Shown: positions 1 through 9,643, numbered from the stretch's first letter. The stretch is DNA of 64,000 nucleotides from G963556115 sp963675945 (GCA_963675945.1 OY780932.1:1612001-1676000); one strand, 5' to 3'. Program-made: numbers and translations. Notes: generated by a model not told the origin, from the letters alone.

Positions 1-2718
1 GGTGACGATAAAGCCGATAGTAACCCCTGCGAATTCACAGATTATGATAATGTTCTCATACTCGGGTGAGCGTTGCTTATTAACCGGCAGTCCAAGGAGG
101 ATGTCCAGCGACATTACCGGTATCGTCTCATCGCGCAGCAGCAGCATGCCTGCAAAGCCATCTGGCATATTCGGTACCTGGGTAAGTTTGCTCATCGGGA
201 CAAACTCGCGGGTCTTGAAGGCATTGATAGCAAACTTATGGATCTTCTCGCTGCCGTCTTTTTTCCGGGCTTTGACAATAAAATCGATAATACCTACAGC
301 ATTTGAACCTATGGTTACGATCTCTACCTTGCGCTCTGAGGCTGCAAGGTTTGCCCCAGCTTCGGAGTAGGCATTACCTGAGGCGATATAGGAGTTTTCA
401 ATAATACGTCTGGTGTCTAGAACCAGAGATATCTGGCGGTCGCTGAGCAGGGCGCAACCGGTAATCTCTGGGATATCACGGAGTTGTCCCTCAAGCTGGC
501 GGATGACTACCTGCCTAGTCTCCATGACTGCATCTACGAGAATTGCCGCCAGTTTTTCGCCTTCATCGACAAGTATCAGGACGCCGTTTTCAAGATTATT
601 CTTGCCTTCTATGCCGAGAAACTCGGACATCTTGATGAGCGGGACGATTATCCCGCGGATATTGACCATGATCCCTCGACCTTCAACAGTTGAAATCTGG
701 TTCTTGTCGAGTTTGAAGGTCTCGCGAACCGACTGTACGGGTATGGCGATGATATTATCGCCGAGGGTTACCAGCAGGGCTTCAATCGCTGCCAGCGCAA
801 CTGGGAAGCGGAGTCTGAAAGTGACGCCCTCTCCGGGGTGATTGTCTACCTCGATCCGTCCGCGCAGGGAGTCCATTGACTCCTGAACTATGGCCATGCC
901 TACACCCCGTCCGGAGATACCGTCTACCGAGTCGGAGGTGGAGAAACCGCTGGAGAAGATCAGATTGATAATCTCCGATTCCTTGAGTTTGGCATTCTCC
1001 GCAATACTGCCGTTGGCAATGGCTTTGTTTCTAATCTTCTCGACATCAATACCGGCGCCGTCGTCGCTGAATTCGATGATGATATCGGCTCCTGTCTGCT
1101 TCGCACTGAGGTGGAGCCGACCGACAGGGGGTTTGTCGAACTCGCGGCGTCTGGACGCGGATTCCAGCCCGTGGCCTACAGAGTTTCGAACCAGGTGGAT
1201 GAGAGCGGCGCTGAGGCGCTCGATAATACTCCGGTCAACCTTGGTATCCTGACCCTCCAGTACTAGATTGACCTGCTTGCCGATGGCTCTGGCTGCATCA
1301 TTGGCTGCACGCTGAATACGGTGGAAGAGCGGGGCGATCGGGGTCATGCGAAAGGAGCTAGCCATATCGTTGAGATTGCGGCAGAAACGCATAAGATCCT
1401 GCAAATCACCGGAGGCCGAGGCCAGAGTGCTGATCTCGGGGTTGCTGAGCAGGTGTGAACCGATCAAGGATACCTCACTGACAATATCCAAGAGTTGATC
1501 AAGCTTCTTGACATCAATCTGTACATTACGCAGAGAGTAGGTCTCGACATCCTTCTCTTCAATATAATTGACTTCGCTTAGCTCACTCTCCACAGCTTTG
1601 GATTGGGAAACAACGCTCGCGGAGCTGAGTGCCGGGGTGGTTTCGGTAGTTGAAACGGCCGGGGCAGGCATTTCACGCTGAGGTGCTGGAGCCGGAGGGG
1701 CTGCGGGGACGGTTTTAACTTCAGCTACAGGCTCAGGGATGGGTTCAGATACGGTCGGAGGCAGATCGGTATCAACAATTCTGGCTTTGGGTTCGTCGGT
1801 TTCGTCTTCAGGTTCCATGGTGAAGAAGTCATCGCTGACATCCTCTTCAGCACCGCTATAAGAGTAATCCTCTTCTTCATTTTCTTCTTCGGCAGGAGAG
1901 GGGGGAGTCGGTGCGGCAGACTCAACAGAACTGCTTGTGGCTGGAGCAGGGCTGCCGGTATCCGGACTCAGTATCTCAGCATTCAGACGTTCGAGAACGG
2001 TGGCAGACTCGGTCTTCTCGGAAGGATTCAGTTTGCTGTTGCGTAGCAGGTTGCGTCCAAATTTGACCATCTGCAACAGGAGGTCAAGAGCTTTACGGGT
2101 AAAGTCCAGTTTGCCGGATCTGGCGTCTTGAATAACCTCTTCCACCGAGTGCCAGAAGGTGCTGAGGGTATTCAGACCGAGTATGCCGGCCTCACCTTTG
2201 AGGGTGTGAAATTCTCTGAAGATACTCCGGCACTCCTCGGCATCATTGACACCTGTTGGCAGGTATTTGAAGATGAGGGATTCGAGTCGGTCGATACGCC
2301 CTTCAATCTCCTGCATGAATTCGTCATCTATCTCTATCGCTTCCTCGGCCTGGCTCGATTCGCTGATACTCTGCAGATCCGAGAGGAAGATGTCGGTGTT
2401 GGCGATGATCTCGCGGGCGAGTCCTTGGTCATAACTCTTTTCGTCGGCAGCGGTAGTGAGTATTGAGATCAGTTTGAGCAGATAGGATATCTCGGTATCG
2501 GTAGTGCTTGGTTTGTCTGTGGCCAGATGCTGGAGGATGCCTTTGGCGCGGGAGACAATATCGGACAGGATGAATTCAGCTTCGGCAATTAGATTAATAT
2601 TAATTTCGTTGCAGAGTTCTGCAAGCTCTTCCCAGGCTTGAGGGTCGTTGAGAGATACTGCTACTGCCAGATCGGTTGAAAGCGTTGAGATCTTCTGCGT
2701 GACTTTATCTGTAAGCAT
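1..2718 (-). CDS. cheA: CheA-type chemotaxis histidine kinase (C-terminus cut by window edge)
   Basis: Cytoplasmic sensor kinase of a chemotaxis-type pathway; it should autophosphorylate on a Hpt histidine and pass phosphate to a CheY-like regulator. Reading from the ATG at 2718 (AGAGG just upstream), the frame stays open to base 1, about 906 codons. The Hpt motif HTLKGEAG places the phospho-histidine at about residue 171, far later than the usual ~45-50, so there is an extra N-terminal segment of about 125 residues. A Pro/Glu-rich linker follows, then dimerisation and HATPase regions (HLVRNSVGHG, DDGAGID, GISGRGVGM) and CheW-like sequence; a second CheW-like stretch seems to begin near the edge (PNMPDGFAGMLLLRDETIPV). 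The N-box Asp usual in CheA (NxxDHG) is Gly here. The adjoining TlyA-like gene is on the same strand, 109 bp upstream. Family call is firm; partners lie outside the window. Confidence 0.9.
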   Translation of the reverse strand, partial: MLTDKVTQKISTLSTDLAVAVSLNDPQAWEELAELCNEININLIAEAEFILSDIVSRAKGILQHLATDKPSTTDTEISYLLKLISILTTAADEKSYDQGLAREIIANTDIFLSDLQSISESSQAEEAIEIDDEFMQEIEGRIDRLESLIFKYLPTGVNDAEECRSIFREFHTLKGEAGILGLNTLSTFWHSVEEVIQDARSGKLDFTRKALDLLLQMVKFGRNLLRNSKLNPSEKTESATVLERLNAEILSPDTGSPAPATSSSVESAAPTPPSPAEEENEEEDYSYSGAEEDVSDDFFTMEPEDETDEPKARIVDTDLPPTVSEPIPEPVAEVKTVPAAPPAPAPQREMPAPAVSTTETTPALSSASVVSQSKAVESELSEVNYIEEKDVETYSLRNVQIDVKKLDQLLDIVSEVSLIGSHLLSNPEISTLASASGDLQDLMRFCRNLNDMASSFRMTPIAPLFHRIQRAANDAARAIGKQVNLVLEGQDTKVDRSIIERLSAALIHLVRNSVGHGLESASRRREFDKPPVGRLHLSAKQTGADIIIEFSDDGAGIDVEKIRNKAIANGSIAENAKLKESEIINLIFSSGFSTSDSVDGISGRGVGMAIVQESMDSLRGRIEVDNHPGEGVTFRLRFPVALAAIEALLVTLGDNIIAIPVQSVRETFKLDKNQISTVEGRGIMVNIRGIIVPLIKMSEFLGIEGKNNLENGVLILVDEGEKLAAILVDAVMETRQVVIRQLEGQLRDIPEITGCALLSDRQISLVLDTRRIIENSYIASGNAYSEAGANLAASERKVEIVTIGSNAVGIIDFIVKARKKDGSEKIHKFAINAFKTREFVPMSKLTQVPNMPDGFAGMLLLRDETIPVMSLDILLGLPVNKQRSPEYENIIIICEFAGVTIGFIVT

Positions 2719-2827
2719 CTGTTGGCACTACCTCTTATATGGGGTGAGCTGCTGCACTGGTAAAGAGAATAATTCAGACAACTTATTAAAATTAACTTAA
2801 ATCTTCGCTTTCGTCAAGACAAACTTT

Positions 2828-3394
2828 TTAGCTTTCTAAAAGAAAATAAAACTCAGGATTCTTTCCCTTACCTCCGAGAAATGGCGCGCGTTCTGGACCG
2901 CTGAGCTTAAGACCAGTATCCTGCGCCGCCTGTTTGACTCGTTCAAGAATTTCAGCAAGTGCCGCTTCTTGTACTTTGCCTTTGCCGCCTTTGACCATCT
3001 CGGAGCGCTTGGCTTCATACTGGGGTTTGAGCAGACTTAGAATTTTGCCTCCGGGTTTGAGCAGGGAAACGGCTTTCGGCAGTACCTTCTCCTGCTTGGT
3101 CCAGCCGACATCACAGGTGAGCAGTTCTACCGTCTCCGGCAGAGCAACATGCAGGGCATTGGTTCGCTCCATGACGACTACCCGTTCATCGTTGCGCAGC
3201 GTCCAGGCAAGGGTGCCGTAGGAGGTGTCGACAGAGTAGACCTTTGCGGCGCCATGCTGGATGAGGCAATCCACAAAACCTCCTACATTGCTCCCTAAGT
3301 CGCAGCAGGTCAGTCCCTGTACCTCAACCGAAAATTTATTAAGTGCCCATTCCAGTTTATGGCCACCACGCCCTACATACTTCATAATCCGCAC
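2828..3394 (-). CDS. TlyA/FtsJ-like RNA methyltransferase lacking the S4 domain
   Basis: SAM-dependent methyltransferase of the TlyA (rRNA 2'-O-methyltransferase/hemolysin A) group, 188 residues. The start YVGRGGHKLEWAL matches the segment that in TlyA follows the S4 domain (YVSRGGxKLxxAL). The SAM site CCDLGSNVGGFVDCL, then VYSVDTSYGTLAWTLRND and the LKPQYEAKR segment are characteristic. TlyA is normally about 240-270 residues with an N-terminal S4 RNA-binding domain; that domain is absent and no upstream in-frame S4 sequence is visible. The start may be ATG 3394 or ATG 3385, both before YVGRGG. It lies upstream of cheA on the same strand. Activity on rRNA is family knowledge; loss of S4 may change the target. 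Confidence 0.8.
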   Translation of the reverse strand: MRIMKYVGRGGHKLEWALNKFSVEVQGLTCCDLGSNVGGFVDCLIQHGAAKVYSVDTSYGTLAWTLRNDERVVVMERTNALHVALPETVELLTCDVGWTKQEKVLPKAVSLLKPGGKILSLLKPQYEAKRSEMVKGGKGKVQEAALAEILERVKQAAQDTGLKLSGPERAPFLGGKGKNPEFYFLLES

Positions 3395-3447
3395 TCATCC
3401 GAAAACAACTTCTTGATATTATAATAATTACTCACGGAAAATCTACA

Positions 3448-3476
3448 TTGACAAAAAAACGGTCAAATTGTAAAAT
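3448..3476 (+). promoter_or_regulatory. sigma70-type promoter
   Basis: TTGACA at 3448-3453 and TAAAAT at 3471-3476 with a 17-bp spacer, about 95 bp before the coiled-coil gene at 3572. It is the expected promoter of that gene. Confidence 0.7.
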
Positions 3477-3571
3477 TAGTTACTTATAAAATGATTATAA
3501 AGCTAATGTTGTGTTTTAGCAATACCTTTGAACATGATCGCGGTAAAACCTTTTGACTCTCAGGAGATAAT

Positions 3572-6500
3572 ATGGGGGATGAGAATTATAGAATTCTGCT
3601 TATTGAAGACTGCTCTAGAGGTATGAGTAAGATCTATGCAGACTTTGCTTTTTCAAATTTCAATAATTTGCTGATAAACTTGGTGTCTAATATTGCTGAT
3701 GTTGAACACCGGCTTGAGACCGATAGCTTTGCGGCGATTATTTTAGCGTCGAATCTGCCGCATTATGAGGGAACCTCGCTGGTAAACCATATTCAGAAAC
3801 TGGCTGCTGGTATACCGCTTATTGTCTATCTGGATTCACAAGATCAGCAACGTATTCAGGATGTCAAAAGGTCGGAAGTAGATAAGATCTTCTATGATCA
3901 GACGACAAATTTGCAAGAGGTGGAGGATATTTGCAGGCGTAGCGAAAAAAGAAGGGAGAAGAGGGCGAAGAAACGCGTCCTCGCACCCAATTCGGCGCAG
4001 CTCTCGACCCCGGTAACTACGCCTGCTTCTGTAGCGAGCGCAGAGCAGACGTCGGCAGTAGAGGCCGTAGATGTGATCAATGAACGGTTGGAACTTCAGA
4101 ATGAGATCAAGAAGCATAAGGAGGCGCTATCCAGAGTCAGATCGGAGTCGCAGAGTCAGAGAGAGGTCGCGGAGAAGGCACGTGAAGAAGCATCCAGACT
4201 CAAAGAAGAGGCGGAGAAGGCACGGCTGGAAGCTGAGCAGATTAAACAGAAGATCGAAGAACTCAGACTGGAAAATGAAGCTAAGACTCGGCTTGAGGAG
4301 CATAATCGGCAAAATGTCGAACAGGTCTCGGCTGAAGTCGGTAAAGAGAAGGCCGAACTTAGCAGTAGACTCAATACCGTAGTGCAGGAGCGGGATAAAC
4401 TGGCTGATTCACTCAATAGTTTTGCCGGTGAGGTCGCGAGTAAAGATGAGCTTATCGCCAGACTGCAGGAAGAAATCGGTAGACTTAATTATGAGAAAGA
4501 TCGTCAAATTGCTGGACTCCAGGAGGAGATCAGCAGGCTGAATAATGCTAAAAACGATACTGTTGTCGGACTTCAGGAACAGATCCGACAGTTGAGCCTC
4601 GGGATGGAGCAGTTGAAAAGCGAGAATAATGAGTTGCTGCGCCGGTATGAAGATAGTGAGAATAAAAAGAATATTTCGGTGCAGGATGCACAGGAGGCTC
4701 TGAGTAATTTCAAACGCCTTGAAGTTTCAACGGCAGAACTGCGTCAGCGGTTAGATGATACCGCAGTAAAGCTGGAGATTATCTCCCGTGAGCGTGATGC
4801 GGCGCTAGAACGGCAGCATGAACTCCAGAGCCAGACGCAGGCAGTGGGTGAGGATTATCAGAAGTTAAGTGCTATTGAAGCAGAGTTGCGACGGGAAAAG
4901 GCAGAGACAGCGAATTCTGCGAATGAACTAGCTAAAAAACTTGAAGGCAGTCAGAGTATGATTGCTAATCTCAACAAGGTAGTCGAGTCTTTGGAGACGC
5001 GTTGTGAAGAGCTGGAGGCGGGGCAGGCAGCTCTGATTGAGGCCGAGCATGTAGGTATTCAGCGCGAACGTGAAGCCAGAGAAGAGGCTGAGCGGGAACT
5101 GGAAGGCTTGAGAGCTTCGATGGTGGACATCGCCAGTATCGAGAGCGAACGCGCCAAACTTGAGCAGTTGCTCGCCGAGAGCCAGAATCAGGAGGCGGAG
5201 TTGGCCAGGGAGAAGGTCGCGGAGTTGGAGGGAGTTATCAGCCGCGAACGAGAGAATAATAATAAGTTGCAACAGCAGCTCAACAGCGTCAAGGGGCAGC
5301 TTGAGTCCAAGAGTATGGAGTGGAGTACCTTGACCGCCAATAACGAGCGATATGAGCATCAACTTGCACAGCAGCAAGCAGCGCGGCACGAACTTGAAGC
5401 TGAGCTTCAAGATTTTAAAGAACAGAAAGCTGATCTGCAAGGACGGGTAAACAGCCTGGAGCAGGAGAAGCGCGAAGCTGAAGCTGAGGCGGCTCAGAGC
5501 AAAAAGAAGCTGGAGGCCGAACTGGAGGCGCTGCGCGTTGAAGTGGAGCAGGATAAACAGCGGGCGGTGACGCTCGAGACAGAGCTTGAGCAGGTACGGG
5601 GTGAGTCCGGTAGTCTGGAGGAGTCCCGGGCGAAGCTGGAGGCCGAACTGGAGGCGCTGCGCGTTGAAGTGGAGCAGGATAAACAGCGGGCGGTGACGCT
5701 CGAGACAGAGCTTGAGCAGGTACGGGGTGAGTCTGGTAGTCTGGAGGAGTCCCGGGCGGAGCTGGAGGCCGAACTGGAGGCGCTGCGCGCTGAAGTGGAG
5801 AAAGGACAAAAGGGGGCTGAGCAGTTCAAGCTTGAGGCGGATAGTCTCAATGGTGAGTTCGCTAAAGTTAGAGCCGATTATGAGCGGAATCTGATCAATT
5901 CCGATAAACTCAAGCGAGAGTCTGCGCAGGTGAGTACGCAGCTCGGTAATCTCCGTGCAGATTACGAGCGGGTGCAGCAGGAGTCGGAGAAGAGTATTCA
6001 GGAACTTACGCACCAACTCAATACCGAGAGGGAGAATAATCAGGAGTATCTTGATAAAATTGCGAGTTTAGAGGCAAAAATTACCGGGCTTACAACTGAG
6101 AATAACAGTATCAAAGTTGAGAAGCAGGAGATAATGGAGTCGTATACTAATAAGGCAGAAGCGATTCAGGAGCGTCTGAGTGAGACAGAGAACATGCTCA
6201 AAGATTGTGAATGGAAGCTGGAGAATGAGATATCGCTCAAGGATATGGCCTTTGAACGGATAATGGAATTAGGTGTCTTTGAAGATCAGGTTGGAAAGTT
6301 GGATATTGAACTTGCGGCTAAAGAGGATGAACTGAAGAATCTTGGTAAGGCTCTGGCTGTACAGCGGGAAGAGATTGCGGCGCTCAAAGAGAGTGAGGCT
6401 GCACTCAAGGACAGGGTTCAGCTTGAATCTCTGGCGAAGGATATGAAGACTGACAAGCTGAGTACCGAACTTGAGCAGATGAGGGCGGAATACGCCAAAC

Positions 6501-7258
6501 TCAAGGAGAAGACCGAGGCTGATCGGGAGCAGGTGGTTAATAATGCCAGAGAGGTACAGGATAGGCTCCAGGAGGCTCATTCCAAGCTCAAGAATGCCCA
6601 GTGGGAGGTTGGTGAACTGGAGAAGAAGAATGCATCCTTGCACGAGCGGGTGGGCGAACTTGAGGGTGAACTGGCCCAGGCAGGAGAGTTGCATAATGAA
6701 CTAGACGACTTCAAGGATATGCTTGAGCGAGCGGAGAAGAGGCTTATGCAGCTCAGCAGCGAGAATGAAGAGTTGCGGGAAAAGCTTCAAGGTTATTCCG
6801 GGATGGCACAGAAGCTATGTGAGTTGGAGCAGAAGGCTGAACTCGCGGACAAGGTGGCTCTTGAGATAGAGCAATTGAGCCAGGCGCTCAAGGAAGAGCA
6901 GATAGAGCATCGGCGACTTGATGTGGAGTTGCATAGGGCACATGAGCGTGAGAGCCATCTGGAGGAGTTGAAACGGAGTAATAAGGAATTGGGTTGGGAG
7001 TTGATGAAAGCGCGCAGCCTTATCGGTGAGTACATGGCTAAAGAAGATGAGAGAGCACTTACCGGGATGGTAGATAGCAGTCAACTCGAGACGCTGCGCC
7101 GTGAGCTCAAGGAGAAGGAAGAGGCGATCGCGGAGATAGTTCGGGAGAAGGAGGAGTTTGCCAGAACCCAGCAGCTCAAAGTTGCGGAATTGACCGAGCT
7201 CTATGAGAAGGCACAGACCGAGCGGCTCGAGCTACTTGAGCGCCTAGGACGAAAATAA
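3572..7258 (+). CDS. giant coiled-coil protein with N-terminal pseudo-receiver domain
   Basis: 1228 residues, AGGAG 5 bases before the ATG. Residues ~5-130 look like a CheY-type receiver fold (RILLIEDCSRG at the first strand and acidic pair, IILASNLPHYEG where receivers have LLDLNLPDxxG). The phospho-acceptor Asp is Ala, so phosphorylation is unlikely. Residues ~170-1225 are almost uninterrupted Glu/Lys/Gln/Leu-rich heptads, a very long coiled coil with no membrane segment or signal peptide. An exact 42-residue internal duplication lies at about residues 646-743. Such proteins often act as cytoskeletal or polar scaffolds, and a pseudo-receiver could be a docking site; both are inference. Transcription seems monocistronic: own promoter upstream and terminator downstream. 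No specific homologue recognised. Confidence 0.75.
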   Translation: MGDENYRILLIEDCSRGMSKIYADFAFSNFNNLLINLVSNIADVEHRLETDSFAAIILASNLPHYEGTSLVNHIQKLAAGIPLIVYLDSQDQQRIQDVKRSEVDKIFYDQTTNLQEVEDICRRSEKRREKRAKKRVLAPNSAQLSTPVTTPASVASAEQTSAVEAVDVINERLELQNEIKKHKEALSRVRSESQSQREVAEKAREEASRLKEEAEKARLEAEQIKQKIEELRLENEAKTRLEEHNRQNVEQVSAEVGKEKAELSSRLNTVVQERDKLADSLNSFAGEVASKDELIARLQEEIGRLNYEKDRQIAGLQEEISRLNNAKNDTVVGLQEQIRQLSLGMEQLKSENNELLRRYEDSENKKNISVQDAQEALSNFKRLEVSTAELRQRLDDTAVKLEIISRERDAALERQHELQSQTQAVGEDYQKLSAIEAELRREKAETANSANELAKKLEGSQSMIANLNKVVESLETRCEELEAGQAALIEAEHVGIQREREAREEAERELEGLRASMVDIASIESERAKLEQLLAESQNQEAELAREKVAELEGVISRERENNNKLQQQLNSVKGQLESKSMEWSTLTANNERYEHQLAQQQAARHELEAELQDFKEQKADLQGRVNSLEQEKREAEAEAAQSKKKLEAELEALRVEVEQDKQRAVTLETELEQVRGESGSLEESRAKLEAELEALRVEVEQDKQRAVTLETELEQVRGESGSLEESRAELEAELEALRAEVEKGQKGAEQFKLEADSLNGEFAKVRADYERNLINSDKLKRESAQVSTQLGNLRADYERVQQESEKSIQELTHQLNTERENNQEYLDKIASLEAKITGLTTENNSIKVEKQEIMESYTNKAEAIQERLSETENMLKDCEWKLENEISLKDMAFERIMELGVFEDQVGKLDIELAAKEDELKNLGKALAVQREEIAALKESEAALKDRVQLESLAKDMKTDKLSTELEQMRAEYAKLKEKTEADREQVVNNAREVQDRLQEAHSKLKNAQWEVGELEKKNASLHERVGELEGELAQAGELHNELDDFKDMLERAEKRLMQLSSENEELREKLQGYSGMAQKLCELEQKAELADKVALEIEQLSQALKEEQIEHRRLDVELHRAHERESHLEELKRSNKELGWELMKARSLIGEYMAKEDERALTGMVDSSQLETLRRELKEKEEAIAEIVREKEEFARTQQLKVAELTELYEKAQTERLELLERLGRK
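5507..5801 (+). repeat. in-frame 126-bp tandem repeat (about 2.3 copies)
   Basis: Units 5507-5632 and 5633-5758 are nearly identical, with a partial third from 5759. The 126-bp period equals 42 codons or six heptads, so copy-number change would keep both reading frame and coiled-coil register. Near identity of the units points to recent duplication. Confidence 0.85.
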
Positions 7259-7271
7259 TTATAAATAACAT

Positions 7272-7305
7272 ACGGCAAGGCAGTCTCAGGCTTTGCCGTT
7301 TTTAT
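7272..7305 (+). terminator. rho-independent terminator
   Basis: Inverted repeat ACGGCAAGGC (7272-7281) with GCTTTGCCGT (7290-7299), one G-U pair, followed by a T run. It ends the coiled-coil gene 14 bp after its stop. Confidence 0.8.
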
Positions 7306-7306
7306 A

Positions 7307-7336
7307 TTGGCCTAGAATATTTTATCGTATTATAAT
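7307..7336 (+). promoter_or_regulatory. probable promoter of the phosphohexomutase gene
   Basis: TTGGCC at 7307-7312, 18-bp spacer, perfect TATAAT at 7331-7336. The coding start follows about 38 bp later. The weak -35 keeps this tentative. Confidence 0.5.
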
Positions 7337-7374
7337 GCATATGTCTTTGAAAATCTATGGAATGGGGAGCTGCT

Positions 7375-9198
7375 ATGAGTAACACTGAATTTAATGAGAG
7401 TCTTGTCCAGGCAGTAAATGAAGTCGTTAGAGATACCGCGGTATTGGCTGAAATTACCGGTTATGTCGCGAATGAGAATTACTGGGAGGTGGCAAAGGGA
7501 CTGGGTGCTTATTATAATCTTGAAGGTACCTCGGACGCTACTATTATGGCTTGCAGGAGCATAATTACTACGATCAGAGAATTTCAGGGCGAGAAGGCCA
7601 GAACCTCTACTGCAACCACAACCGTGGTCTTTGGAACCTCTGGTTGGCGTGGCGTGATCGGAGAGGACTTTACCGCGGAGAATGTGGCCAAGGTGGTGGC
7701 CGGTATTGTCGAGATGATGCGTACGCCGAAGTTTCTAGAGACAAACGGCTACTCCTCGTTTGCTGAGGTACAGAGCAACGGCATTATTGTATTCCGCGAT
7801 AATCGCTATATGGGCGATGAATTTATCGCTATCGCCAATCGCGAGCTGGCGCGTGCCGGGATCAGGATTTATGTCGCCGGTGAGTGTCCGACCGGGGTGG
7901 GTTCGGCGCTCGTGACCGAACTCTCGGCCGCCGGTTCGATAAACTTTACTCCGTCACATAATCCGATGGATTATGCCGGGATCAAGTTTAACCCTGCTGA
8001 CGGTGGCCCGGCCGGGCCGGAGTTGACTACAATCATTGAAGAAAAAGCCAATGCGTATATGCAGGGTAAAGAATTTACTCCGGCTTCAGCCGAACCCGGC
8101 AGTGAGCTATTGGAGACGATAGACGCCAAGAAGATATTTACCGATTTTGTCCTGAATAAGAGCAAGGTCTTTGACCTCAAAGCTCTCCGCGAGTGGCTGA
8201 GCGGCAAGAAGGATGAACTGGCACTGGTAGTTGATTATATGCATGGTGCGTCACGGGGATATGTTGAAGCGATACTCGGCGCCGAGCTTGAGGCGGAGTT
8301 GAGTGCTGCCGGGGCGCTCTGCAAACTGCATACCGATACCGATTACAGCTTTCATGGGGTGAAGCCTGAGCCGAGTGCGGTGAATCAGGCGCCGCTTATC
8401 GTCAAACTAAAAGCTATGGGGCGTAGATTATCACTAGCGGTTGCACTCGATCCGGATGCGGACAGGATACGTTTTGCCGATAGTGAACTCGATGTCGATA
8501 TGAACCGCTTTGGCGCTATCGCCTATGCCAGCCTTCTTGGTAGAGGGATGGATGGAGGGTTGGCCAGTACGGCTCCGTCGAGCGACTTCGCTTTGGAGAT
8601 AGCCAAGCGTGAGGGTAAGGAGGTATTTGAGCTGGCGGTAGGGTTCAAAAATTTCCGGGAACCGCTCAGCCAGGGTAAGGCGATACTCGCCTTTGAAGAA
8701 TCAGACGGTATCAGCTGTATCGGGCATACCCTGGAGAAGTGTTCAATTGCCGGATTGCTCCTTGCGTTGGAGTCGATGCGTAGCGCTGATACTAATATCT
8801 CTGTACAGTATGCAGAACTGCGTAAGAAGTATGGATATTTCTATCCGTCTAAGGCTGGAGCCGAGGTAAAAGGTGTGAGTGTGGAAGCGTGGCAGGAGTA
8901 TAAGGCGGCAGTGGTAGAGGTTTTGCAGCACAAACTGTATAAGGTCGGGGATAAGGTGAGTATCGCCGGGGTAGAGAAGGAGGTAGTGGAGATTAATATT
9001 ATCGATGGGCTCAAGCTTATCTTTGCCGATAAGAGCTGGATTCTGCTCCGTCCGTCCGGTACCGAGCCGAAATTCCGCTATTACTTTGAATTAGCCTCAG
9101 CAACACCGTTACCAGATGAGGCGGAGCTACTCAAGGCGTATGAGGCGGCGGCGGCGGAGATCCTGGCGGCGGCACGGCAGGTAGTAGACCGGGGGTAG
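7375..9198 (+). CDS. phosphoglucomutase/phosphomannomutase family protein
   Basis: Alpha-D-phosphohexomutase interconverting hexose 1- and 6-phosphates in the cytosol through a phosphoserine. All family landmarks are present: FGTSGWRG near the N-terminus, phosphoserine loop TPSHNPMDY (Ser about 194), metal loop DPDADR (Asp about 359), sugar loop FEESDG and phosphate loop RPSGTEPKFR (about 559). The length of about 607 residues is longer than bacterial PMM/PGM (~460), with an N-terminal extension of about 85 residues before FGTSGWRG. The ATG at 7375 is chosen because GGGGAG lies 8-14 bases before it; the in-frame ATG at 7357 has no ribosome site. It may supply sugar-1-phosphate for the nucleotide sugars used by the exopolysaccharide locus downstream (inference). 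Glucose versus mannose preference cannot be read from sequence. Confidence 0.88.
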   Translation: MSNTEFNESLVQAVNEVVRDTAVLAEITGYVANENYWEVAKGLGAYYNLEGTSDATIMACRSIITTIREFQGEKARTSTATTTVVFGTSGWRGVIGEDFTAENVAKVVAGIVEMMRTPKFLETNGYSSFAEVQSNGIIVFRDNRYMGDEFIAIANRELARAGIRIYVAGECPTGVGSALVTELSAAGSINFTPSHNPMDYAGIKFNPADGGPAGPELTTIIEEKANAYMQGKEFTPASAEPGSELLETIDAKKIFTDFVLNKSKVFDLKALREWLSGKKDELALVVDYMHGASRGYVEAILGAELEAELSAAGALCKLHTDTDYSFHGVKPEPSAVNQAPLIVKLKAMGRRLSLAVALDPDADRIRFADSELDVDMNRFGAIAYASLLGRGMDGGLASTAPSSDFALEIAKREGKEVFELAVGFKNFREPLSQGKAILAFEESDGISCIGHTLEKCSIAGLLLALESMRSADTNISVQYAELRKKYGYFYPSKAGAEVKGVSVEAWQEYKAAVVEVLQHKLYKVGDKVSIAGVEKEVVEINIIDGLKLIFADKSWILLRPSGTEPKFRYYFELASATPLPDEAELLKAYEAAAAEILAAARQVVDRG

Positions 9199-9243
9199 CT
9201 TGGAGAATCTATAAATTGTGAGAGAATTTTTTCTTTTGAGGAT

Positions 9244-9282
9244 AACAAATCAGCCGGTAGCTATGCTACCGGCTGATTTGTT
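9244..9282 (+). terminator. long perfect hairpin, probable terminator
   Basis: An 18-bp perfect stem (9244-9261 with 9265-9282) and 3-base loop, 45 bp after the phosphohexomutase stop. There is no strong T run on either side, so it could be a processing or stability element instead. Confidence 0.55.
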
Positions 9283-9567
9283 GGCATAGCTAGAGATTTA
9301 GGTGTGGATGGAGGTTATTTATTCGGTTATTATCCTCAAGCCGCAGATCAGGTAGCTCTGACTGAGGGGTGTAGGCATAGTCTTGCACGTTGGTCTGAAC
9401 AATGCGAGCGCAATTTTCTAGGTCGGCTAAGGATATCAGTCATATTCGGTATAACTTAAACTGCGTATTCAATTATCACCGGAAATCTCGGTTGTGGCTC
9501 TGGTTGCTCCTCAATACCACCGTTTTTCTGCCGTATATAGCAGATATTGCTGGAGACCAAAAAAATG
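9283..9567. other. non-coding stretch
   Basis: No open frame with a ribosome site and no clear RNA structure seen between the hairpin and the next promoter. Confidence 0.4.
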
Positions 9568-9597
9568 TTGACAAATAATCTTATCGGACTGTATAAT
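9568..9597 (+). promoter_or_regulatory. strong sigma70-type promoter
   Basis: TTGACA (9568-9573) and perfect TATAAT (9592-9597), spacer 18. Predicted transcription start is near 9604, which rules against a GTG start at 9614 for the next gene and favours ATG 9644. Confidence 0.75.
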
Positions 9598-9643
9598 AAA
9601 AGGTAGAGATATTGTGCGAAGAGTTATATCCAAGGATGGAGAG

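Noticed and set aside
2..2466. Several plus-strand frames across the first 2.5 kb
   Set aside because: They lie opposite the cheA frame, whose motifs are clear; the plus frames have no ribosome sites or family patterns.
4928..6016. 362-codon minus-strand Leu-rich frame
   Set aside because: It is the antisense of the coiled-coil gene, produced by its biased Glu/Leu codons and repeats.
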